From JBLNCE01 sp050260415 (lineage in GTDB: Bacteria > Bacillota > UBA4882 > JAAYXC01), in contig JBLNCE010000009.1 of NCBI GenBank assembly GCA_050260415.1, positions 1 to 61,579 of the forward strand: DNA of 61,579 bases, written 5' to 3'. This document shows positions 50,771 through 60,300 of this stretch, one piece after another. The translations under genes were made by a program, and so were the position numbers. The notes under the pieces were generated by a model. The model saw nothing but the letters and a program-made list of their open reading frames with translations, was not told the origin of the DNA and searched no databases. The first letter of the stretch is position 1; every line of letters begins with the position of its first letter.

Positions 50771-52207
50771 ATGAAATTGCGACAGCGAACGGTAGCCGCC
50801 TTTGACGACGACGGCGGCAGACTCTTTGCGGCCGAGATCGAAATGACCGGCGACGGACCGGTCCTGAGATGCACCGGGCGTTACGAAGGTCCGGGCGGGA
50901 TGCCGGCCACTCCGGAGACGCTGGTCACCGCCCTGCATACCTTGTGGCAAGACCAGCGTTTCACGGCGAAAGCCATGGCCGCGGCGGTGCCGCGGGCGGG
51001 CGCCGTTCACGACCAGCTCGAACTGCCGCCGTTGAGGCTGAAGGATTTGTCTCTGGCCGCGATCACCGCGCTCGAGGACAAGGTGGCCTTCCCGCCGGAC
51101 GAGATGTGCGTGGGTCTCTCGCGGGCCAGGAAAGATCAACCCGTCAACGCGGTCGCGGCCCGGCGCCACCTCGTCGAGGAGCGCCGGGCGGCGATCGCAG
51201 CCGCCGGTCTGTCCCCCGCGTGGATCGGGCTGCGCCCCCTGGCCGCCGCGGCTGCGTTTTGGTATGGGTACGGCGATGAGTTGGGTGACCGTCCGGCGAT
51301 CCTGATCGAACTGCGCAGCGATGAATCGGCCTTGATTCTTGTCCGCCGGGGGCAGGTGCTGTTTTCGCGGGCTTTGCCCGGTTTGGGCGCGGAGGGCGAC
51401 ACCAGGCTGCCGGAGTTGGCGGCGGAACTGCGCGCCACTTACACCATCCTCAGTACCACGCCGGCCTGGGAGACGCCCGCCTGCCTCTGGTTGAGCGGCG
51501 TTTGGGCGGGCCGCCCGGAAATCAGGGAGGCCTTGGCTGATCTGCTCGGACTGGAAGCCGGCATGCTGAAGATCGCGAAACCGTTCGGCCTCTTGCGCCC
51601 GGCGACGGTCACCGAACCGGGGCCGGAAATGCTGGTGCCTGTCGGACTCTGCCTGGCGGCAACCGCGGTCGAAACGATGGGGCCGGATCTCTTGCCGGGC
51701 CTGGGTGTCGTGGAAGACGTACGCCATCCCTGGAAGACTGTATTCCCCGCCGTCGTTGCGATCCTGCTCTTTCTCGGCGGCCTTCGTCTCCTGGCCGGCG
51801 CCGCCGCGAAACAGGGGGCCGTCGACCGCGCCTGGCTTGCCGGGCACGAAAAGGAAGTGGAAGTCCTGAGCGGGCTGCAACAAGAGTCAGCCGACCTCCT
51901 GGCGCGCCTTCAAGCCCTTGAGGGTTACGGCGGCGGCGGCGGCGCCTATCTGGAACTGCTCTTGGCTTTGGACGGAGTTTTGCCGCCGGGCACGCGGGTG
52001 ACGCGGATCTCCCTCTCCGGCCGGCATGTGGACAATCTGGCAGGCATCACGCCTTCCGTCTCGGCGATGTTGCAGCGCCTCAAGACCCATCCGCTCCTGG
52101 CCCGCCTGGAACTGCGCGGCCAGGCGGTGAGCAAGACAGAGAACGGCCAAATCATGGAGGCTTTTACTCTGGCCGGTCCTTTCGCGCGGGAGAGTGACAG
52201 ACGGTGA
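50771..52207 (+). CDS. gspL: type II secretion GspL/PilM-like assembly protein
   Basis: A 478-residue protein with an actin-like N-terminal cytoplasmic domain (about 1-320; RPAILIELRSDESALILVRRG resembles the PilM nucleotide-handling strands), a membrane segment (about 325-345; FPAVVAILLFLGGLRLLAG) and a ferredoxin-like periplasmic domain starting near LLALDGVLPPGTRVTRISL. It anchors GspE to the membrane. ATG 50771 follows GGGGG; an alternative start at 50699 would overlap gspK. Sequence conservation is low, so position in the operon carries weight. Confidence 0.78.
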   Translation: MKLRQRTVAAFDDDGGRLFAAEIEMTGDGPVLRCTGRYEGPGGMPATPETLVTALHTLWQDQRFTAKAMAAAVPRAGAVHDQLELPPLRLKDLSLAAITALEDKVAFPPDEMCVGLSRARKDQPVNAVAARRHLVEERRAAIAAAGLSPAWIGLRPLAAAAAFWYGYGDELGDRPAILIELRSDESALILVRRGQVLFSRALPGLGAEGDTRLPELAAELRATYTILSTTPAWETPACLWLSGVWAGRPEIREALADLLGLEAGMLKIAKPFGLLRPATVTEPGPEMLVPVGLCLAATAVETMGPDLLPGLGVVEDVRHPWKTVFPAVVAILLFLGGLRLLAGAAAKQGAVDRAWLAGHEKEVEVLSGLQQESADLLARLQALEGYGGGGGAYLELLLALDGVLPPGTRVTRISLSGRHVDNLAGITPSVSAMLQRLKTHPLLARLELRGQAVSKTENGQIMEAFTLAGPFARESDRR

Positions 52208-52761
52208 AACTCAGCCGGAGAGAGCAATGGTTGCTAGGCCTGGCAGGGTTGGCCCTCATGCTTACGCTCTGTTTCTACCTTGGGATCAAACCGCTCCTCG
52301 AACAAGGTTCGCCCGGTGACGCGGGCAGCCTCAAAGGCAGGATCTCGACGGCCAGGCGTTTGTTGGCCAAAGCCCATTCCATCCGCGCCAAACGCGATGA
52401 GCTCGCCAAGGCCGTGGCCGAAGCCGAAGATAGCTTTCTCGCGGCGAGATCGGTGGATAGCGGCGGCATCGCCCTCCTTGCACTGGTGGAGAAGCTCGCC
52501 GCGCAAGCGGAGATCGCGCTCAATGCAAAAGGCATCAGCCCCATCAAACCCGGCCAACCCCAAACCACGGTCGAGGTCGAGATCCGCGGCCGGGGCGACG
52601 CCAGGGCGGTGACCTTGTTTCTCCACGCCGTGAGCGCGGCCGCTATTCGGTTGGACGTGCAGAACCTGGATCTGGTCGCCAACGAAGACAAGACGCTGGA
52701 GATCAGGGCGATCATCGCCACGCTGCTGCCGCATGTCGAGGAGGCGCATGACCTTGAGTAG
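52204..52761 (+). CDS. gspM: type II secretion GspM-like protein
   Basis: A 185-residue bitopic protein: one membrane segment (about 8-28, WLLGLAGLALMLTLCFYLG), a coiled helix (45-85) and a ferredoxin-like periplasmic domain. The GTG overlaps the gspL stop. GspM partners GspL; identification rests on topology and operon position. Confidence 0.75.
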   Translation: MKLSRREQWLLGLAGLALMLTLCFYLGIKPLLEQGSPGDAGSLKGRISTARRLLAKAHSIRAKRDELAKAVAEAEDSFLAARSVDSGGIALLALVEKLAAQAEIALNAKGISPIKPGQPQTTVEVEIRGRGDARAVTLFLHAVSAAAIRLDVQNLDLVANEDKTLEIRAIIATLLPHVEEAHDLE

Positions 52762-53224
52762 GAAATGGACCATGCCGGCAGCCTGGATCGCCGCCGCCGC
52801 CGCGGCGTGCTTCTTCGCCTATGCGTTCCTTGTCTACAGGCAGGCGGGAGCGCCGCCGCTCCCCGTCAAGATCGCGCGTGGCGCGGTTTCCGGCGCCGTG
52901 CGCCCCAAGCGGACCCAACCTGGCTTGGCGCGGTATACCCGCCTGTCCACGGGAAGGATCTTCTTCGGGGAACCGGCGGCGGTTGCAACCATCCCCACGC
53001 CGCAACCTATTTATGTCTCCGCCTTGACGCTGCGGGGTATCATCAGGGGGGGCGGACAGTCACCCATAGCCGTCTTGGCTCGGGTCAGCACCTCCCCGGA
53101 TGGCGAGACCTGGTACGCCAAGCCCGGCGATACAGTGCTCGACGAGACGGTGATCGCCATCGAGGCGGACAGCGTGGTGCTGCGTAAGGACGGCCTTGAG
53201 ACGGTTCTCGTCCTGCCGCACTAA
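52748..53224 (+). CDS. GspC/PilP-like periplasmic protein, end of the secretion operon
   Basis: A 158-residue protein with one membrane anchor (about 10-30) and a homology-region-like domain: YVSALTLRGIIRGGGQSPIAVL and the C-terminal SVVLRKDGLETVLVLPH match GspC/PilP strands that touch the secretin. It overlaps gspM by 14 bases. No secretin gene (gspD) or peptidase (gspO) follows: the next gene is an esterase. They must lie elsewhere in the genome if the system is complete. Confidence 0.65.
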   Translation: MTLSRKWTMPAAWIAAAAAACFFAYAFLVYRQAGAPPLPVKIARGAVSGAVRPKRTQPGLARYTRLSTGRIFFGEPAAVATIPTPQPIYVSALTLRGIIRGGGQSPIAVLARVSTSPDGETWYAKPGDTVLDETVIAIEADSVVLRKDGLETVLVLPH

Positions 53225-53242
53225 ACGGTTAGGAGTGTGCCG

Positions 53243-54025
53243 ATGCAAACCGCAATCGAACTTGAAGTGAACGGCCTCACCCTGCGGGGCATGCTGCATC
53301 GCCCCGAAGGCTCCGCGCGCTGCCCGATGGTGGTCGTCTACCACGGCTTCACCGGACAGAAGACCGAGCCGCACTTTATCTTCGTCAAACTCTCCCGGGC
53401 GCTGGCCGCGGCCGGTCTGGCCAGCGTCAGATTTGACTTCAGCGGTAGCGGCGAAAGCGACGGCGATTTCGCCGCGATGACCTTTGGCGGCGAGGTCGCC
53501 GAGGCCAAAGCCATTCTCGACTACGCGCGCACGCTACCATTCGTCAACCCGGCGCGTGTCTTCCTGTTGGGCCTGTCCATGGGCGGCGCCATCGCCGGGG
53601 TAGTGGCGGGGGACGAAGCGGACAAAGTACGGGCGGTTGTCCTCTGGGCCCCGGCCGGCAACATGCCGGAACTCATCGCCGCCAGGTTAACGCCTGATGT
53701 CAGATCCGTGCTCGACGCCCAAGGGCGCATCGACATCGGCGGCCACTGGTTGAGCAAGGAATTCTGCGACGAACTTGCCGGGATCGATATCCATGGGCGG
53801 GCCGCACGTTTCCCCGGCCGCGTCCTGCTGCTGCACGGCGAGGCGGACGCGGCCGTGCCCCCGAGCGCCTCCATGCGCTATAAGGAGATCTATGGCGACC
53901 GGGCCGAATTGCATCTGCTCCCGGGCGCGGACCATACGTTCAACCGCAAGGACTGGGAGGACGAGGTGATCCGCCGGACCGTGGCCTTCATCGCGGAGGA
54001 AAGCGGCGCCACGCCTTGGCCTTGA
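53243..54025 (+). CDS. alpha/beta-hydrolase (feruloyl/cinnamoyl esterase-like)
   Basis: A 260-residue cytoplasmic hydrolase without signal peptide. Oxyanion YHGFTG, nucleophile GLSMGGA (Ser about 115), acidic residue in LLHGEADAAVPP and the catalytic His in PGADHTF. The RFDFSGSGESDG segment is typical of the cinnamoyl esterase/YqiA-type lineage. AGGAG lies 7 bases before ATG 53243. It sits just after the secretion operon but is probably intracellular. Confidence 0.83.
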   Translation: MQTAIELEVNGLTLRGMLHRPEGSARCPMVVVYHGFTGQKTEPHFIFVKLSRALAAAGLASVRFDFSGSGESDGDFAAMTFGGEVAEAKAILDYARTLPFVNPARVFLLGLSMGGAIAGVVAGDEADKVRAVVLWAPAGNMPELIAARLTPDVRSVLDAQGRIDIGGHWLSKEFCDELAGIDIHGRAARFPGRVLLLHGEADAAVPPSASMRYKEIYGDRAELHLLPGADHTFNRKDWEDEVIRRTVAFIAEESGATPWP

Positions 54026-54147
54026 GATTGCCGGCACCCGCCTTCGCCGAGCCAAACGTAGGGAAACCGATCTATACTCCCAGAGAGACGCGGAGGCGCA
54101 GAGGAAAGCGAACGTAACGCTTCTAAAACGCAGGCACGGAGGCATAG

Positions 54148-55017
54148 ATGCGCGCAAAGCCCGAATGCATACCCTGCTGTCTGAGGCAGATCATCGCCAC
54201 CGCCAGCCGGATTACTCCCGACGAGGCGGTCCACGAGGAACTGGTGCGCCGGGGCATGCGGCTCCTCTTGGAATCTTCTCTATCCAAGACGCCGGCGGAG
54301 ATCTCGACCGCCTTGTTCCGCCTGACCGCGGAGGCACTCAAGGCCGATGACCCCTACGCTCCGGAAAAGGAACGCTACAACAGGGAGGCGATAGCGCTCT
54401 ATCCCCGGCTGCGCCGCCAGATCGCCGAGAGCCGCGACCCGTTACGCACCGCCGTCCTCCTGGCCGTGGCCGGCAACCTCATCGACCTGGGGATCATGGT
54501 GCCGATGGCCGTGGATGACGTCGTAGCAGGAGTCTTGCGCAAGGGTCTGGCGCGCGATTCCCTCATGGAGTTGCGCCGCGATCTCGCCGCGGCGAATTCT
54601 CTCCTCTACGTGGGGGATAATGCGGGTGAGATTGCCTTCGACCGCCTGTTGATCGAGGAGATCCGGCGCGAATACCCCGCCCTCGGCGTAACCTTTGTCG
54701 TCAAGAGCGGCCCGGCCATGAACGATGCGACCCTGTCGGATGCGGACGCGGTCGGCATGTCCGCGGTGGCGGAGGTCATCGAGTCGGGAGGCGCATATCT
54801 AGGCGTCCCGCTGAACGAATCCTCGCCCGCCTTTTGGGAGAGATACCGTCGCGCCGGGGTCGTAATCGCCAAAGGGCATGCGAACTATGAGACGCTGGAC
54901 GAAGCGCCCCGTCCCGCCTTGTATTTCCTGGTCACGGTCAAATGCGGGATCGTGGCCAATACCACCGGCGCCAGGATAGGCGATTCCATCCTGATTCAGC
55001 CTTCCTTGGCGCCCTAA
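54148..55017 (+). CDS. DUF89/ARMT1-family metal-dependent phosphatase
   Basis: A 289-residue DUF89 protein; relatives are metal-dependent damage-control phosphatases acting on phosphorylated metabolites. The N-terminal ECIPCCLRQ Cys motif is the bacterial/archaeal subgroup mark. The active-site DN pair is in YVGDNAGEIAFDRLL, with VKSGPAMNDATL, and K in AKGHANYE. GGAGG precedes the ATG. The upstream 120 bases carry a GACGCGGAGGCGCAGAGG stretch common as an interspersed repeat. Confidence 0.85.
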   Translation: MRAKPECIPCCLRQIIATASRITPDEAVHEELVRRGMRLLLESSLSKTPAEISTALFRLTAEALKADDPYAPEKERYNREAIALYPRLRRQIAESRDPLRTAVLLAVAGNLIDLGIMVPMAVDDVVAGVLRKGLARDSLMELRRDLAAANSLLYVGDNAGEIAFDRLLIEEIRREYPALGVTFVVKSGPAMNDATLSDADAVGMSAVAEVIESGGAYLGVPLNESSPAFWERYRRAGVVIAKGHANYETLDEAPRPALYFLVTVKCGIVANTTGARIGDSILIQPSLAP

Positions 55018-55109
55018 TCAGCCGACGGTCGTTCCGGGCGGTTGAAATACCGGTCTCAACAAAAAACAGCCTCCGCGGCTGCTCTTCATTCTTGACGCTT
55101 GTATGGTGC

Positions 55110-55349
55110 TCAGGCGTCGATCACATCCGGTACTTTTTCCGGGGTTAAGCCGTTCAAATACTTGCCCAGCCACCCCCAGCCATCTTTCTCCACGCGTTTC
55201 TCACTTACCAGGATATGCTTTACTTGGCCGCCGTTCATCGCCTTGACCTTATAGTATCTTTCTTCAAAGAAGGTTTTCGTATCCGGCGGTTCGCCGTTGC
55301 GCGTCACCGGTCCCGCCACAACGTGATACTCCCAGGACCCCGAAATCAT
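55110..55349 (-). CDS. small conserved-looking hypothetical protein
   Basis: A 79-residue basic protein. The opening SWEYHVVAGP resembles the start of DUF4177-type small proteins, and KDGWGWLGKYLNGL near the end has their Trp-rich pattern. GGAGG lies 8 bases before the ATG. No membrane segment or Cys. Function unknown; it stands alone between DUF89 and pdxT. Confidence 0.6.
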   Translation of the reverse strand: MISGSWEYHVVAGPVTRNGEPPDTKTFFEERYYKVKAMNGGQVKHILVSEKRVEKDGWGWLGKYLNGLTPEKVPDVIDA

Positions 55350-55491
55350 CCCTTTTCCCTCCAGCGCCTCGCTACAACTTTGCCATATAAGATTATCGGC
55401 GATCCTGTGTCGATCTTTAGAGCTTTTTAACTTAATGTAACGGAAACTGTTTTCCCTTTATGGGCCGTGGTGATGTGGCTCTCCCCCCGGT

Positions 55492-56067
55492 TCAAGGCTT
55501 AAGACAGCATTCCCGCAGAAAGTACTGGTGCAAACGGCAGTCCGCGGTCAGCTCGGGGTGGAAGGCGGCCGCCAGGAAACGATCCTGCCTGACGAGGACC
55601 GTGTGCTCTTCGTAACGGGCCAGCACCTCGACACCGGGTCTCACCGCGACCACCTCGGGGGCGCGAATGAATACGGCCCGCAGAGGCTCCGGTCCAAGGG
55701 CGGGAACGGGTAATTCCGTTTCGAAGCTGTCCACTTGCCGGCCGAATGTATTCCGCCGTACTGTCATGTCGACCAACCCCAGGCGCGGTTGGTCGGACTG
55801 CTCAATCTCCCGCGCCATCAGGATCAGCCCCGTGCACGTACCAAAGACGGCCATGCCTGCCTGAGCCCGCTCCCGGATCGGCTGCAGCAACTCATAGCGA
55901 ACGAGCAGCTTGCCCACGGTGGTGCTCTCGCCACCGGGAATGATTAACCCGTTCAGGTCGTCCAGATCCGCCAGTTTCTTGACAATCCGCCCGGTCACGC
56001 CGCACCGATCCAGACTGATTAGGTGCTCCCTGACCGCTCCCTGTAAGCCGAGGACGCCGATTTCCAT
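55492..56067 (-). CDS. pdxT: pyridoxal 5'-phosphate synthase glutaminase subunit PdxT
   Basis: Glutaminase that feeds ammonia to PdxS, 191 residues. Class I amidotransferase triad: Cys in FGTCTGLI, His and Glu in AAFHPELT. The PGGESTTV oxyanion segment is present. It lies after pdxS on the same strand, with 170 bases and a heptamer array between them. AAGGAG precedes the ATG. Confidence 0.93.
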   Translation of the reverse strand: MEIGVLGLQGAVREHLISLDRCGVTGRIVKKLADLDDLNGLIIPGGESTTVGKLLVRYELLQPIRERAQAGMAVFGTCTGLILMAREIEQSDQPRLGLVDMTVRRNTFGRQVDSFETELPVPALGPEPLRAVFIRAPEVVAVRPGVEVLARYEEHTVLVRQDRFLAAAFHPELTADCRLHQYFLRECCLKP

Positions 56068-56170
56068 TTGGCTACTCCTTATGCAAGTAGATAATAAGAC
56101 CAGATCTGCCGAGACTCTTCGCCTTTCTCAGAGTGACACGGAAACCCACCTTCGCGAAGGTGGGCGGCCC

Positions 56171-56239
56171 GCCTTCTTGCCTCTTCCCTCACACCTCTTG
56201 CCTCTTACCTCACGCCTCACGCCTCATGCCTCATGCCTA
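56171..56239 (-). repeat. GGCAAGA-type heptamer array, copy 3
   Basis: On the minus strand the pdxS stop TAG runs into nine 7-base units (GGCATGA, GGCGTGA, GGTAAGA, GGCAAGA and variants). It lies between pdxS and pdxT. Confidence 0.8.
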
Positions 56240-57121
56240 CCATCCCCGGCCCGCAAGCCGATCCTTTTCCGCCATACCGCCGACAAAAGTGCCCCGCATC
56301 GGTTGGCCGATCTCCCGCGAGACCTTGGCGAGTAAACCCGGGTCATTGAAATGCGTGGTCGCCTCGACGATGGCGCGCGCGCGCGCGGCCGGGTTATCGG
56401 ATTTGAAGACGCCCGAGCCGACGAAAATCCCGTCACACCCCAGTTGCATCATGAGGGCAGCGTCGGCGGGCGTCGCGATACCCCCCGCGGCGAAATTGAC
56501 CACTGGCAGTCGACCGAGCCGCTTGACCTCGAGCAGGAGCTCATAGGGCGCCCCGAACTCTTTGGCCAGGGTCATGAGTTCTTCCTGGGGAGAGTTCTGC
56601 ACTCTGCGGATTTCCTCCATGACCGTGCGCACGTGGCGTACGGCTTCGACCACGTCGCCGGTACCGGCCTCGCCCTTGGTGCGAATCATGGCCGCGCCCT
56701 CGCCGATGCGGCGCAAGGCCTCGCCGAGGTTACGCGCGCCGCAGACAAACGGCACCGTAAAGAGGTGTTTGTTGATATGGTACATCTCATCCGCCGGGGT
56801 GAGGACTTCGCTTTCGTCGATATAGTCCACGCCGAGCGCCTCCAGGATCTGGGCCTCCACGAAATGTCCGATCCTTGCTTTGGCCATGACCGGTATACTG
56901 ACCGAGTCCATAATCTCCTGGATGATGTCCGGATCGGCCATACGGGCCACGCCGCCGGCGGCCCTGATGTCAGAGGGCACGCGCTCCAGGGCCATCACGG
57001 CCACGGCACCGGCGTCCTCCGCGATCTTTGCCTGTTCGGGTGTGGTTACGTCCATGATGACGCCGCCCTTGAGCATCTCAGCCAAGCCTGACTTGACCGT
57101 CATGGTGCCTTTCTCTGTCAT
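56237..57121 (-). CDS. pdxS: pyridoxal 5'-phosphate synthase lyase subunit PdxS
   Basis: Builds PLP from ribose 5-phosphate, glyceraldehyde 3-phosphate and ammonia. A 294-residue barrel of normal length. KGGVIMDVTTPEQAKIAEDAG has the catalytic Lys-bearing strand region, KARIGHFVEAQILEALGVD carries the second Lys, and NFAAGGIATPADAALMM is the phosphate site. It ends RGW as in homologs, so the heptamer array begins exactly at its stop. GGAGGGG precedes the ATG. Confidence 0.95.
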   Translation of the reverse strand: MTEKGTMTVKSGLAEMLKGGVIMDVTTPEQAKIAEDAGAVAVMALERVPSDIRAAGGVARMADPDIIQEIMDSVSIPVMAKARIGHFVEAQILEALGVDYIDESEVLTPADEMYHINKHLFTVPFVCGARNLGEALRRIGEGAAMIRTKGEAGTGDVVEAVRHVRTVMEEIRRVQNSPQEELMTLAKEFGAPYELLLEVKRLGRLPVVNFAAGGIATPADAALMMQLGCDGIFVGSGVFKSDNPAARARAIVEATTHFNDPGLLAKVSREIGQPMRGTFVGGMAEKDRLAGRGW

Positions 57122-57265
57122 CGCAAATCCCCTCCGGATATGTTTGTACCTATTTTACCTCAACCAGCGCCGCCGCGCAATGCAACCCCGAAGATGCGGA
57201 TCGAGCGGGCGGCTCTACCCCGTCGCGACGCTTCCCTTTGCGGCGGCTGCTTTTGCGGGCTCGCC

Positions 57266-57294
57266 TTGACAAGCATTCTGTCAGATCCTATAAT
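57266..57294 (+). promoter_or_regulatory. near-consensus sigma-A promoter
   Basis: TTGACA (57266-57271) and TATAAT (57289-57294) are separated by 17 bases, about 50 bases before the ATG at 57346. Confidence 0.85.
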
Positions 57295-57345
57295 CCAAAC
57301 GAAGGGCCGGTTTTGCCCGGGAGCCCTCTTGAGGAGTTGACCTTC

Positions 57346-57741
57346 ATGCCTGATGCGAACCATGACCGTTTTCAGGAAAGTGTTGGTGAAGTCTTGGTCC
57401 GCCACCGAAGCATCCTGGACGTGCTCTCCAAGCAGCAGGAATCCAGCGCGCGCGTCAATCGCGCCATCGCCAAGGCCGTGACCAGTTGCGGTTGCCTCGA
57501 GATCAGCGCCCGCCGCCAGGAAATCCCCGATGATATCAGTTTTCTCAAGCTCAAGGAGTTCATGAACACCCATCTCAACGGTGCTCTATGCGAAGGATGC
57601 CGGGAGGTCATCGAGGCCGAGCTGGGGCAGAACCTCTTCTACATGGCGGCCCTCTGTACTTTGCTGGGTCTGCGGATGGAGGAGATCCTCGAGAAAGAGC
57701 GCGGCAGGATCACGGCCTTGGGCCCATACACCTTGACCTGA
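57346..57741 (+). CDS. conserved small Firmicutes-type protein with Cys motif
   Basis: A 131-residue protein with a consensus promoter and a GAGGAG site. It is helical with TSCGCLEI and LCEGCREVIE cysteines and EILEKERGRITALGPYTLT at the end. I recall closely similar proteins in many clostridia, where the family is functionally undefined; a MazG-like helical fold is one possibility. It converges on disA with 6 bases between, so the two share a terminator region. Confidence 0.7.
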   Translation: MPDANHDRFQESVGEVLVRHRSILDVLSKQQESSARVNRAIAKAVTSCGCLEISARRQEIPDDISFLKLKEFMNTHLNGALCEGCREVIEAELGQNLFYMAALCTLLGLRMEEILEKERGRITALGPYTLT

Positions 57742-57747
57742 CCTCTT

Positions 57748-58821
57748 CTAGATGTGCCGATCGAGCAAGACCTGTTCTTTGAGGCGCCGCAATCCTTCCT
57801 TGATACCGCGGGCGCGGACCTCCCCGATGCCTTCCACCTCATCGAGCGCCTCCGTGGAGGCGGCGAGGATCTTTTGCAGATGCCCGAAGACCCGGACCAA
57901 ATTATCGATGACCGGCGCCGGTAAGCGCGGTATCCGGCGGAGGATGCGGAAACCGCGCGCCGTGACCGTACTCTCCGGGCTGGTGCCGATACCGTAGCCG
58001 AGAACCCTCAGGATGAAGCCGATATCCAGCAGATCCTCGGTCATTGCGCGGGAAAGCTCGATCCGCGCTTCCTGGACCTGCTGGTCGTCCAGCGAGGTCG
58101 CATAATCCTTTAAGACCTGATAACCCTCGTCTTCGACGTCGGCCAACACCTCCTCGAGTTGCATGCTGACCAACCGCCCCTCGGTGCCCAGTTCACAGAT
58201 GTAGAGTTCGATCTCCGCCGCGATACGCGCAACCATCTCCGCCCGTTGGATAACCGTGCTGACCTCCGCCAGCGTGACCTGGTCCTCGAACTCCAGGGCG
58301 CTCAGGTTGATTAAAGCTTTTTGCAGCACGATCTTGTATCGCTCCAATGTCTGCAAGGCCTGGTTGGCCTTGGCCAAGATCGTGCCTTTTTCGCGCAGAA
58401 CGTAACGTTGCTGGCCCTTGTAGAGGGTAATCACGTTACGGCGCTGTGAGATGGCGATGACCAATTCATCGGTCTGTGCGGCCACCCTTTCGGCCGTACG
58501 GTGCCGGGTGCCCGTTTCGCTGGTCGGGATCATCGGATCCGGCGTGAGGTGCGCGTTGGCAATCAGGATGCGGCGCGCATCGCTGCTCACAACCAGTGCG
58601 CCGTCCATCTTCGCCAGTTCATAGAGACTGGCCGGATCAAGCTCGGTATTGATACGAAAGCCGCCATTAACCAGCTTCATGACTTGGTCGGAATCGCCCA
58701 CCAGGATGAGCGCTCCGGTTCGCGCCCGGAGGATGTTCTCCAGACCCTCATAGAGACTGGTCCCCGGTGCGACCAGCCGTAAAGTGCGCATCAAGGCTTC
58801 CTGTTCCTCTACGCGATGCAT
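57748..58821 (-). CDS. disA: diadenylate cyclase DisA
   Basis: Makes c-di-AMP from two ATP and scans DNA for damage, 357 residues. The DAC domain (about 10-150) carries MDGALVVSSD and GTRHRTAERV, the DGA and RHR motifs needed for catalysis. A long linker helix (150-290) and a C-terminal helix-hairpin-helix DNA-binding domain (about 295-350, EALDEVEGIGEVRARGIKEGL split at GIGEVRARGI) follow. It lies after radA in the same operon, the usual firmicute order. Confidence 0.95.
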   Translation of the reverse strand: MHRVEEQEALMRTLRLVAPGTSLYEGLENILRARTGALILVGDSDQVMKLVNGGFRINTELDPASLYELAKMDGALVVSSDARRILIANAHLTPDPMIPTSETGTRHRTAERVAAQTDELVIAISQRRNVITLYKGQQRYVLREKGTILAKANQALQTLERYKIVLQKALINLSALEFEDQVTLAEVSTVIQRAEMVARIAAEIELYICELGTEGRLVSMQLEEVLADVEDEGYQVLKDYATSLDDQQVQEARIELSRAMTEDLLDIGFILRVLGYGIGTSPESTVTARGFRILRRIPRLPAPVIDNLVRVFGHLQKILAASTEALDEVEGIGEVRARGIKEGLRRLKEQVLLDRHI

Positions 58822-58956
58822 CCGTCACCGCCCTCTCCAGGGTATGACCGGTATTCTTGAAGTATTCACCCCGGCATGCCGGGATAACAAAGGATGAAAA
58901 TGAGGCATCCTTGCGTTTACCAACCCACCCCCGCCCCGCGGGCACCCCTCTTTAGG

Positions 58957-60300
58957 CTAGAAGGCCGCCGCCAAGGCTTCCCCCACCGTACGGACCGTAA
59001 TGAGTTCCAAGCCTGGCGGAGACGGTCTTACGCCATGCGGCACGATGGCGCGGGCAAAGCCAAGACGCACCGCCTCCGCCAGCCTGCGTCCACCGGCATG
59101 CACCGGACGTACCTCTCCGGCCAGGCCGATCTCGCCGAATACCACCGTATCCGCGGGGATTGGTCTCTCCCGCAAGCTGGACGCCACGGCCATCGCCGCA
59201 GCCAGGTCGGCGGCGGGCTCGCTCGAGCGCAGCCCGCCCGCGAGGCTGACGTAGACATCCTGGGCGCCGAGGGCCAATCCCAGACGACGCTCCAAGACCG
59301 CCAAGACAAGGGCAACGCGGTTGTAATCGAGGCCGGTCACCAGCCGGCGCGGCGTACCGTAACCGCTACCCGCGACCAATGCCTGCAATTCGAGGAGCAG
59401 AGCCTGCGTGCCTTCCAAACCCGGGAAAACCACCGTGCCGGGCGCTCCCGCCGCGCGATCCGCAAGGAAGATCGCCGACGGATTGGCGACTTCCGCCAGC
59501 CCGTGCTCCTCCATGGCGAACATGGCCAGTTCATCGGTGGATCCGAAACGGTTTTTCGCCGCCCTGAGCAACCGGTATGAATAACGCCTTTCGCCCTCGA
59601 GGTAAAGGACCGTATCTACTATATGCTCCAAAACCTTTGGTCCAGCCAGGGCACCTGTCTTGGTAATATGCCCCACCAAAAAGATGGATATCCCGGTCTC
59701 TTTTGCCAGGCGCAAGAGCTCGCTGGCACAGGCGCGAACCTGCCCGACGCTCCCGGGTGAACCGGCCAGATCTCCCGTGCGCATGGTCTGGATGGAATCC
59801 ACCACGAGCATGACCGGCTGGACCTTTCCCGCTTGGGCCATGACAGCCTCGATCGAGGTCTCCCCCAGGACGAGCAGACCATCGGTCATGGCGACGCCAA
59901 GCCGTTCCGCGCGTAGACGCAGCTGCGCCGGGGATTCCTCGCCGCTTACGTAGAGGACCCGGCCGTGACACCGGGAAAACTCCGCCGCGTATTGCAGGAG
60001 CAGCGTGGACTTGCCCACCCCCGGGTCGCCGCCCAGAAGGATGAGGGAACCCGGGACCAGTCCGCCGCCCAAGACCCGATCGAACTCGCCGAGGCTGCTC
60101 AGAAGACGTTCGCCCGTGCTTGCCGGAATGCTCGCGATCGGCAACGAGCACGCGCCCGTCGCCGCGCCGGGCTGTGGCGCCGCAACCTCCACTTCTTCGA
60201 CCAGCGTGCTCCAAGCACCGCAGCCGGGGCAGCGGCCGAGCCAGCCCACGGACTCATAACCGCACTCTTGGCAGGTGAACTTGTTTTTCGCTTTCGCTAT
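58957..60300 (-). CDS. radA: DNA repair ATPase RadA (Sms)
   Basis: Recombination helicase that loads onto D-loops, 447 residues. N-terminal C4 zinc finger (FTCQECGYES, GRCPGCG), RecA-like core with Walker A GDPGVGKST, DSIQTM, the RadA-specific KNRFGSTDE, and a C-terminal Lon-like domain (GEIGLAGEVRPV). The start appears to be ATA (60298-60300): GGGAGG lies 8 bases upstream, homologs begin MAKAK where this reads IAKAK, and the ATA overlaps the dedA stop TAG. No ATG/GTG/TTG fits without entering dedA. Confidence 0.9.
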   Translation of the reverse strand: MAKAKNKFTCQECGYESVGWLGRCPGCGAWSTLVEEVEVAAPQPGAATGACSLPIASIPASTGERLLSSLGEFDRVLGGGLVPGSLILLGGDPGVGKSTLLLQYAAEFSRCHGRVLYVSGEESPAQLRLRAERLGVAMTDGLLVLGETSIEAVMAQAGKVQPVMLVVDSIQTMRTGDLAGSPGSVGQVRACASELLRLAKETGISIFLVGHITKTGALAGPKVLEHIVDTVLYLEGERRYSYRLLRAAKNRFGSTDELAMFAMEEHGLAEVANPSAIFLADRAAGAPGTVVFPGLEGTQALLLELQALVAGSGYGTPRRLVTGLDYNRVALVLAVLERRLGLALGAQDVYVSLAGGLRSSEPAADLAAAMAVASSLRERPIPADTVVFGEIGLAGEVRPVHAGGRRLAEAVRLGFARAIVPHGVRPSPPGLELITVRTVGEALAAAF

